Part shown: one piece after another, positions 58,154-64,000 of the stretch
Position numbering within the stretch: the stretch's first letter is position 1
How the letters are laid out: every line of letters begins with the position of its first letter
Source: Anaerolinea thermophila UNI-1
GTDB lineage: Bacteria; Chloroflexota; Anaerolineae; Anaerolineales; Anaerolineaceae
NCBI RefSeq assembly: GCF_000199675.1
Contig: NC_014960.1
Coordinates: forward strand, 930,001-994,000
Direction of reading: 5' to 3'
DNA: 64,000 nucleotides
Program-made: the position numbers and the translations under genes
The notes under the pieces: model-generated
Databases searched by the model: none
Seen by the model: the letters and a program-made list of their open reading frames with translations, nothing else
What the model was told of the DNA's origin: nothing

Positions 58154-59058
58154 CTTTCCTGTTCCGCCAGTTGGCGCAGTTTCATGGAAATTTCGCGCCA
58201 CTGAATTTTGGAAACGCCCAGTTTTTGGCGGATTTGATCCCCTTCCATGCCGTTTTTCCAATCCATCAAGGCGCTGGTCCAGCGGCACATGTCGAAGGAG
58301 AGGTGTTTGGCAAGTCCCGCCGCTTCGCTCAAGTCTTCCAGAATATATTCCAACCGTCGCGGCGACCAGGGGAAAATTTGATCGGCAGGCTGATACTGGG
58401 CGAGGTATTCCTGATAAGCCTCAATCCATTCCTCTGAAAGGGGCAGGTTGCGCTCTTTGTATCGGTTTGATGGGCTGGCATAGCGCACATAGAGCACCGG
58501 GCCTTCTTTCCCCTCCGGGTCAATATGATTGCGGGTAATCGCGAGACACTCACTCTTCTTGATGGCTGTTTCCAGTAAGAGTTTCACCAGCGTATAGGGG
58601 CGGGCATCGGGCTTGGAGCGCGAGCGCCAGTTACGCGCTACCTCCAGCACTGCTTCAACCTCTTCGGGGGTTAGCACTTCAGGTAAGGGGCTGATGACCG
58701 ACTGCTGAATGACGCGCAGGGCGGGGTCATTGAGCAGGACGCCACTGCGTTGAAGCCAGCGGAAAAAGGCTTTGATGGAGGTGATGCGCCTTGCCAAACT
58801 CTTCGGACTGCAGGGAATGCCGCGCCCTTTTTCCAGCCACTGCAGAAAATGATTCAAGTCCTGTGTGGTAATAGAACCCAGCGTGCGATCGGGTGGCAGA
58901 AAAGATGCCAGCAAATTGAGATCCCCCATGAAGGCTTTGATGGTATGAGGTGACCTCCCCTGATCTTTCAGGTAAATTTCCCACGTCAGAATGGCTGGCA
59001 TCAATGGTGTGTGCACCGTCAGGTGGGCAACCGGGGAAGATGGGGTTTCCGGTGTCAT
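58150..59058 (-). CDS. Tyrosine-recombinase-fold protein lacking catalytic residues
   Basis: A 302-residue protein with the XerC/D layout: N-terminal SAM-like core-binding domain (LKDQGRSPHTIKAFMGDLNLLASFL, split over residues 30-55; RRITSIKAFFRWLQRSGVL) and a C-terminal domain. The catalytic set is broken. The first Arg is Lys (LLETAIKKSECL, near 167). The Lys is kept (YKERNLPL). HxxR reads DMCRW, keeping only Arg259. The LGH motif reads LGV. The nucleophile Tyr position is Ser or Ile (near 291). It may bind DNA without cutting it. Convergent with tilS. Confidence 0.85.
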   Translation of the reverse strand: MTPETPSSPVAHLTVHTPLMPAILTWEIYLKDQGRSPHTIKAFMGDLNLLASFLPPDRTLGSITTQDLNHFLQWLEKGRGIPCSPKSLARRITSIKAFFRWLQRSGVLLNDPALRVIQQSVISPLPEVLTPEEVEAVLEVARNWRSRSKPDARPYTLVKLLLETAIKKSECLAITRNHIDPEGKEGPVLYVRYASPSNRYKERNLPLSEEWIEAYQEYLAQYQPADQIFPWSPRRLEYILEDLSEAAGLAKHLSFDMCRWTSALMDWKNGMEGDQIRQKLGVSKIQWREISMKLRQLAEQES

Positions 59059-59141
59059 GGGGACTCCTTAACCTTTGCGTATAGGTGAGATTAGTCTACC
59101 CCGTGGATGTTTTTTTGTCAAATTTTCCAGAGGATGAATTT

Positions 59142-60212
59142 TTAGCGATACACTGCTTCGTACACGATGGCTCGAATGGCGTACAAATTTGGCCATAAGA
59201 CCCATGCCCCTTCCGGTGTAATGTAGGGAGCGGCTTCTGCCGGAGAGAGCGCATACCGTTGAATCCGCTCAGGGTTCTGGATCACTTCCTGGGCTACAGG
59301 GGCTAGTGTAATCAACGTGTCCAGGGTGAGATTGGTTTCCACCGAGTTGGCATATGCGGCATAAATTTCAGGTGCTCGACTGATGCCGTCCAAACTCATC
59401 AATTTTTGGAAGATGCCGTACAGCACTTCCTGCGCGCGGCGTAAACGGTCGAAATCGCTGGAGGAATATCGGGAGCGGACGTACCACAGGGCAGTTTTGC
59501 CATCCATTGGGACGGTGGCAGGGGCTTCGATGGTGCAGTAGCCACGCCCATCCGCCCAGGGTAAATCACACTTATCTGAAAGCGACTTGCGTACCTTGAC
59601 GTTGATCCCGCCCATGCTGTCGATGATGCTGACAAAGGCTTGCATATTGGTCATCACGTAGTAAGTCGGACGAACACCAAAGTTGTATTCAAAGGTATAT
59701 GCCAGGGTGTTAAATCCACCTGCGGCAAAGGCAGTATTGATGCGATTGGTCATCCAGCCGGGAATGTCCACATACAAATCACGAGGGAAAGACACCATGC
59801 GAATCGTGTTGTCGTTGCGGTGAACGGAGACCAGCACAATGACATCGGTGCGAAACCCTCCACCCGGGCGGGCATCCGAACCGAGGATAAGGATATTCAC
59901 CACATCGCCGGAGACGGCTCCCCCGGCTGGAATGCCAAACGGAGATTGGGGCATTTGCACATCCGGGGCTTCAATGCCCAGGGTTGGGGTAGGTTCAGGC
60001 GTGGGAGTAGCGGTAGGGATGGGAGTTGGGGTGATGGGCAAGGGTTGGAAGGGGGTGGGGGTAGCAGTAGCATCCAGCGCCGGGGTGACAAATTGGTATG
60101 ATTTACCCGGAGCAATGGGGGTGGAAGAGGCAATTTCCACTGCCTGCATGGGTAAACTGCATGCCTGGGTGATAAAAATGAGGGTCAGAATAAATACCAG
60201 TACTTTTTTCAC
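59142..60212 (-). CDS. LytR-CpsA-Psr (LCP) family lipoprotein
   Basis: A 356-residue LCP protein. The signal ends in a lipobox-like ITQAC. A Pro/Thr linker (about 45-80) leads to the LCP domain: NILILGSDARPGGGFRTDVIVL, MVSFPRDLYVDIPGW, and RINTAFAAGGFNTL. The Arg and Asp residues that bind polyprenyl-phosphate are kept. LCP enzymes transfer glycopolymers from lipid carriers to peptidoglycan or proteins, so this may decorate the envelope. It follows the LysM protein by 12 bases. Confidence 0.93.
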   Translation of the reverse strand: MKKVLVFILTLIFITQACSLPMQAVEIASSTPIAPGKSYQFVTPALDATATPTPFQPLPITPTPIPTATPTPEPTPTLGIEAPDVQMPQSPFGIPAGGAVSGDVVNILILGSDARPGGGFRTDVIVLVSVHRNDNTIRMVSFPRDLYVDIPGWMTNRINTAFAAGGFNTLAYTFEYNFGVRPTYYVMTNMQAFVSIIDSMGGINVKVRKSLSDKCDLPWADGRGYCTIEAPATVPMDGKTALWYVRSRYSSSDFDRLRRAQEVLYGIFQKLMSLDGISRAPEIYAAYANSVETNLTLDTLITLAPVAQEVIQNPERIQRYALSPAEAAPYITPEGAWVLWPNLYAIRAIVYEAVYR

Positions 60213-60224
60213 AGGGATTCTCGT

Positions 60225-61070
60225 CTAGGGTGTAGGTGAGGGGGTATCACTGGGAAGGGGAGTATCCGAAGGCGCCGGCGTGGAGGTAAAGGTAGGAGTA
60301 GGCGGCTCAGGGGTGAAGGTTGAGGTGGGTGGAACTGGTGTAAGGGATGGCGGAAGAGCGGTCGGGGTACGGGTTGGCGAGGGAGGTAGTGTCGTAGCAC
60401 TGGGGGGTACCGGTGTCTTAGTCTGCGTGTGCGTGGGGGTAAAGGTGGGGGTAATGGGCAGGAAAGGTACATACAGCGGCATCCCTGCCTGAATGGCGCT
60501 GGGATTGCTCAGACAGTTTGCCAGTTGCAAATCTGCCACACTGACGCTCAGGATACGGCTCAGACGGTAAAGGGTATCCCCGGGTTTAACAATATAAATC
60601 ACCCACCCCGGAGGGGGACCGCACACTTTGACGGTGGGTTGAGGTTGCGTGGCGGTGGGGCGTTCCGGTTCGGTGGTAAGGGTAGCGGTGGGGGTGGGTA
60701 ATGGGGGGACGAAGATGACTGTCCCCGGGGTTAACTGTGAGGTAAACAGGCAATTGGCTTTGCTTAAATCTTCTATGGAGATTTGAAAACGGGCGGCTAA
60801 ATCCACCAGTGTATCGCCACCTTGAATCTCATAAGGCACCCAACCCTGCGGTGGGGGGCATTGTGTGGGTGGAAGCGGAGTGGCTGTTGGGTACGGGGTT
60901 GGGCTGGGTTGACCCGGCGGCAGTGTGCTGGGGAGAGATGTTTCGGTGACCGTGGGCAGAATCTGAACCTTACCTCCCTCTGCCAGGGAAAGCGAAAGTG
61001 CTCCCAGCGCAAGAATGGTAGAGAGCAATCCCGTAAGCAGTCCCGAAAACAGTTGCCTGACGCCGCTCAT
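60225..61070 (-). CDS. Secreted two-LysM protein with Pro/Thr tail
   Basis: A 281-residue protein: N-terminal signal-anchor (LFSGLLTGLLSTILALGAL), Pro/Thr linker, LysM 1 (QGGDTLVDLAARFQISIEDLSK), a Pro/Thr spacer, LysM 2 (VKPGDTLYRLSRILSVSVAD), and a C-terminal Pro/Thr tail. Each LysM unit has a Cys before it (CPPPQGW or CGPPPGW) and one inside (SKANC or QLANC), suggesting a disulfide per unit. The ATG overlaps the stop of the kinase gene (ATGA). Likely bound to cell wall glycan. Confidence 0.9.
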   Translation of the reverse strand: MSGVRQLFSGLLTGLLSTILALGALSLSLAEGGKVQILPTVTETSLPSTLPPGQPSPTPYPTATPLPPTQCPPPQGWVPYEIQGGDTLVDLAARFQISIEDLSKANCLFTSQLTPGTVIFVPPLPTPTATLTTEPERPTATQPQPTVKVCGPPPGWVIYIVKPGDTLYRLSRILSVSVADLQLANCLSNPSAIQAGMPLYVPFLPITPTFTPTHTQTKTPVPPSATTLPPSPTRTPTALPPSLTPVPPTSTFTPEPPTPTFTSTPAPSDTPLPSDTPSPTP

Positions 61071-63442
61071 TCTTCCGGTGTCTCCTTTGCTCCAACCGCA
61101 CGCAGTGGAAGCAAAATACTGAACGTGGTGCTTCCCTGTTCCATGTTGCTCTCTACCCAAATACGTCCACCGTGGGCTTCTACCAGTGTCTTGGCAATTG
61201 AAAGCCCTATACCACTATCGGCGACTCCGGGCAGAACAGCATCTTTCCGGTGGGAAAACACTTTCGGTAAGTCTTTGGAGGGAATCCCTCCGCCATGATC
61301 GGTGATCTGCAGTACGGCAAAATGACTGCTATCCTCTTGCTGGAGGATGGCTTTGAGGCGAATCTCATATCGGGGCGGGGTAACCTGAATAGCGTTTTTC
61401 AGTAATTCGATGAGGATTTGATGCAGAGCATCCCGGTCAGCATAAACGGGAGGCAGGTGTTCGGGTAATTCCATGGAGATTTGAATCTCTTTTTCGCTCA
61501 GTAACGAGCCCATATCTCCCAGTACATCGTCCAGTACCTGGTCCAGTTCCACCGTTTGCTGAACCAGTTCCAGAGGTCCGCGATTCAACAAAGTTAACTG
61601 AATAAGATCGTCCAGCAAGGCACGCATTTGTTCGGTGGCGTTGCGCACTTTTTCGAGGAATTTCCGCTGCAAGCCCCCCAGAATGCCGACCGTTTCGGCG
61701 AGCAGTAAGTCCGTGTAGCCCATCACTGCCGACATCGGGCGACGCAGTTCCTGAATCAGTACCGCAATGGCTTCGGTGTCATCCTGGGTAGCGCTGGTGG
61801 AAAGGTTCAGCCGCCGTTCCAGTTCTAAAACACGCTGATTGGACCTGGCTAACTGATTTTGCAGGTGGGCTACTTCTTCCAGGGTGAGGCGCAGTTCTTT
61901 TTCCAACTGCGCGGCGTCCCCGGAAACCGCCGGCGATGCCTGAGCCGTGCGTAAAGCCTCATTCAAGCGGCGGTTTTCCGTCCGCAGGTCTTCCAGAATT
62001 TTTTCCATCTCTTGCTGATGTTTCAACAGGGTTTCAATTTGTGCTGTTGCTGCGGGGCTTTCCGCAGGTGTAGATTCGCGGAGCGTTTGCACTTCTGCCA
62101 GTAACTTCTGGTGGGATTGGCGCAATTGTTCCAGTTCCTGTTGCAAGAGAGTGTTCTGCTGGCGCAGTCGCAGGGCTTCATCCTCGCCGCGCGGAGTTCT
62201 GTCCCGTTCCAGAAGCAGGCGCACAATTTCATCGGTTTCTGTTGCCAGATAGGTGGTATCTTCCACCGTCCATACTCGACCAGAGTAGGGTGTTAGCAAC
62301 AGGAGAGCGCCCCAGGGCTGATGATTGTGTTCCAGGGGGATGAGCAGGAAATTTCCCGCCCGTTCCAATCCCAGTGCCTGAGCCAGTGCATCCAGTTCGG
62401 GTAATTCAAGTTCGTTGAAGTTCACCCGCAAACTTTTCCCTTTGGTGAGCGAGGCGGTAATGGCGGGGATTTTGCCACGCTCAATATAGACAGGTGGAAT
62501 GGGTTCATCTTTGACCATATCATACCCACCTGTGAGTGGCACGGGGGCAAATTCATTCTCGGGAATACGGGCAATGTAACACAGGTCTGCCAGCATGGTC
62601 TGCGCTACCGCTCGGGCAATGCCACTGTATAGTTTTTCTTTGTCTTGTATGAGGCTTAAGTCCAGCCAGGAATGGATGATACGAATGTCCAGTGCATGGG
62701 ATTGAACGGGGTGGGTGTAGTCTTCCGGCATTGGCTCTGCCGGTTCCCACTCAGTCACCTGGCTTGGGGGTTGAATGTACATCAGCAGACTGGGGAGCAG
62801 GGGCAGACCGGCGAGAAACCCCAGTCGCAAATATCCCGAGAAGTATTCTCCGGTAGGGGGCAAATACAGGTGGGCAAGCGCCCCCAAACCCATCAGCGCA
62901 AACATGGCTACTCCTGCCCCCCAGTTATCCTTGCGTTGGAAAAATAGTCCATTAGTAATTGCTACCAGCAGGATCAGAATGACCAGGGTAATACTCCAAT
63001 CCTGCCATGACCCATTGAAGGGTACACCGCTGCCTTCCTGTTGCCATGTCGTGTAGAACAACAGGAAAAGAAATATTGCTACCAGATTGAGCACTCCGGC
63101 AAGAATATCTCCCACACGGGAAGGGGTTGGATAGAGCCAGAGCCACCCCAGCCATACCACACTCCAGAACAGAACGACTCGATCCAGCACCGGCAGAAGA
63201 AGGGTGGAAGAAATCACCCCTTGCCAGGCCAGACCGCTGGCAATGAACAACCCCAACTGTCCAACCAAAAGCAGGTTCAACCCCAGGAGTAACCGACCGC
63301 TACCTTCGGGAGAGTGGCTGCGATGGGCTATCAGGGCAACTTGCAGGGTGGCAAATACCACAAATGCCAGCACCAGATGGTAGATCAGATTGCCCGGAGG
63401 GGCAATCAACAAACCAAGGAGCGATTGAAAGAGTGTGTTCAT
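61067..63442 (-). CDS. Membrane histidine-kinase-like protein with Gln at the phosphorylation site
   Basis: A 791-residue protein. About seven helices fill residues 10-225, then a GAF-like domain (about 250-410), a coiled coil (about 420-545), and a HisKA/HATPase module. The HisKA box normally reading HELRxP is IQELRRPMSAVMGY, with Gln564 replacing the phosphorylated His. The ATPase keeps the N-box (LLKNAIQVTPP), the ITDHGGGIP Asp and SGIGLSIAKTLVEAHGG, so it may bind ATP without autophosphorylating on this site. It leads the LysM-LCP cluster. TATAAT lies on the minus strand at 63468-63463, about 20 bases before the ATG. Confidence 0.9.
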   Translation of the reverse strand: MNTLFQSLLGLLIAPPGNLIYHLVLAFVVFATLQVALIAHRSHSPEGSGRLLLGLNLLLVGQLGLFIASGLAWQGVISSTLLLPVLDRVVLFWSVVWLGWLWLYPTPSRVGDILAGVLNLVAIFLFLLFYTTWQQEGSGVPFNGSWQDWSITLVILILLVAITNGLFFQRKDNWGAGVAMFALMGLGALAHLYLPPTGEYFSGYLRLGFLAGLPLLPSLLMYIQPPSQVTEWEPAEPMPEDYTHPVQSHALDIRIIHSWLDLSLIQDKEKLYSGIARAVAQTMLADLCYIARIPENEFAPVPLTGGYDMVKDEPIPPVYIERGKIPAITASLTKGKSLRVNFNELELPELDALAQALGLERAGNFLLIPLEHNHQPWGALLLLTPYSGRVWTVEDTTYLATETDEIVRLLLERDRTPRGEDEALRLRQQNTLLQQELEQLRQSHQKLLAEVQTLRESTPAESPAATAQIETLLKHQQEMEKILEDLRTENRRLNEALRTAQASPAVSGDAAQLEKELRLTLEEVAHLQNQLARSNQRVLELERRLNLSTSATQDDTEAIAVLIQELRRPMSAVMGYTDLLLAETVGILGGLQRKFLEKVRNATEQMRALLDDLIQLTLLNRGPLELVQQTVELDQVLDDVLGDMGSLLSEKEIQISMELPEHLPPVYADRDALHQILIELLKNAIQVTPPRYEIRLKAILQQEDSSHFAVLQITDHGGGIPSKDLPKVFSHRKDAVLPGVADSGIGLSIAKTLVEAHGGRIWVESNMEQGSTTFSILLPLRAVGAKETPEE

Positions 63443-63566
63443 GGCGGTTTGGCTTTTAAGAAATTATAGCATCGTTCACGGGGTTCCTTATTTGTGGACT
63501 GAAAATGGACACAATCCAGGAACAACACGTGCAAGGGATGTGCCAGATTTCAGTAAAAAATTCTTC

Positions 63567-63594
63567 TTGACATTTGTTGAAGGGGAGATACAAT
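63567..63594 (+). promoter_or_regulatory. Promoter of the ROK-family gene
   Basis: TTGACA (63567-63572) and TACAAT (63589-63594) with a 16-base spacer. ATTAA-CAA-TTAAT at 63599-63611, over the expected start site, is a possible operator. Confidence 0.65.
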
Positions 63595-63631
63595 ACTTAT
63601 TAACAATTAATTACTTTCTTAACTTTCAGTC

Positions 63632-64000
63632 ATGCGAACCATTGCAACCATAACTGCTAATGAAATGCGAGCCATCAATCGCTCCGCTGTGCTGGAGGTG
63701 ATTCGCCAGTATGCGCCTATCTCTCGTGTGGAGGTGGCTAACCGCTTGGGGGTTTCGCTCCCCACTGTCATGCGTTTGGTGGACGATTTGCTCGCTGAAG
63801 ACCTGATTCGCCCATCTCAGACCAGTGTGTCTACTGGGGGCAGGCGGGGAGAACTGCTTGAGTTTAATGCATCCGGTCATCTGGTTGTGGGGGTAGATCT
63901 GGGAGGCACAAAAATTCATGGCGCCATTACCGACCTTGCAGGCAACATTCTCCATGAGGTCAATGTCACCGGGCATATGACCCATGGGGAGGATAGTTAC
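63632..64000 (+). CDS. ROK-family transcriptional repressor (N-terminal part)
   Basis: The first 123 codons of a gene that runs off the window. It encodes a winged-helix N-terminus (NRSAVLEVIRQYAPISRVEVA, split; RLGVSLPTVMRLVDDLL) followed by the start of a ROK sugar-kinase-like domain with the DLGGTKIHGAITD phosphate motif. Such NagC/XylR proteins repress sugar genes and release DNA on sugar binding. No strong ribosome site is seen before the ATG; MRAINRS eleven codons later is an alternative start. Its targets probably lie beyond the window. Confidence 0.85.
   Translation, partial: MRTIATITANEMRAINRSAVLEVIRQYAPISRVEVANRLGVSLPTVMRLVDDLLAEDLIRPSQTSVSTGGRRGELLEFNASGHLVVGVDLGGTKIHGAITDLAGNILHEVNVTGHMTHGEDSY

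Noticed and set aside
58150..59058. Calling the recombinase-like gene an integrase of a mobile island
   Set aside because: Its catalytic residues are missing, and no attachment repeats, tRNA target or cargo were seen next to it.

Overview
The window reads as chromosomal DNA of a Chloroflexota bacterium, most likely class Anaerolineae (an Anaerolinea-like thermophile or relative). This placement is an inference from gene content: a fused GlyQS synthetase, secreted proteins with long Pro/Thr tails, an Opp-type binding protein with a Val/Glu/Lys repeat linker, GH4 alpha-galactosidases, many GAF and histidine kinase proteins, and TATAAT boxes lying very close to start codons. No marker gene fixes the species. 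About 51 protein genes, one tRNA and one intact insertion sequence are supported. Coding density is high and only one gap exceeds 300 bases.

Layout. Bases 1-7456 hold a tightly packed minus-strand cluster: an alkylbase DNA glycosylase, a NeuD-like acyltransferase with a lipoyl-like N-terminus, a bactofilin, a CPBP-family membrane protein, a prolyl-tRNA synthetase-like protein with eroded catalytic motifs, a lipoprotein, a DegT/StrS aminotransferase and a PH-domain membrane protein. Bases 7504-12680 hold guaB, a sugar-nucleotide epimerase, rubrerythrin, an arsR-acr3 arsenic unit and a YccF protein. Bases 12782-19282 hold a 1423-residue six-GAF diguanylate cyclase, an intact IS4-family element (17098-18339) and a phasin-phaR pair behind a TTGACG/TATAAT promoter carrying two copies of a palindrome. 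Bases 19287-24850 are housekeeping: recO, cdd, a CorC-like protein, glmU, tRNA-Gln, rsfS, thpR and a copper chaperone. Bases 25007-35047 hold two divergent secreted proteins, dnaG, a LysM protein and glyQS. Bases 35096-43021 hold a MacAB-like exporter with a two-component pair, and an SH3-like lipoprotein.

The standout is 43092-56620. It is a minus-strand series of ten genes that appears to form a full alpha-galactoside sense-import-hydrolyse unit. A soluble 1087-residue protein carries a LacI-type sugar-binding domain, GAF, histidine kinase, degenerate receiver, true receiver and AraC DNA-binding domain in one chain. It is followed by a lone receiver whose phosphoacceptor Asp is Glu, an OppD-A-B-C-F transporter, a small membrane protein and two tandem GH4 alpha-galactosidases ending at a strong terminator.

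Bases 56723-64000 hold tilS, a tyrosine-recombinase-fold protein lacking the catalytic Tyr, an envelope cluster (LCP protein, two-LysM protein, and a membrane kinase with Gln in place of the phosphorylated His), and the start of a ROK-family repressor that runs off the window.

A theme runs through the window: several proteins keep a family fold but lose its key residues (the ProRS-like protein, the CPBP protein, the lone receiver, the recombinase, the membrane kinase). Each was judged from motifs recalled from memory, so an alignment would settle them.
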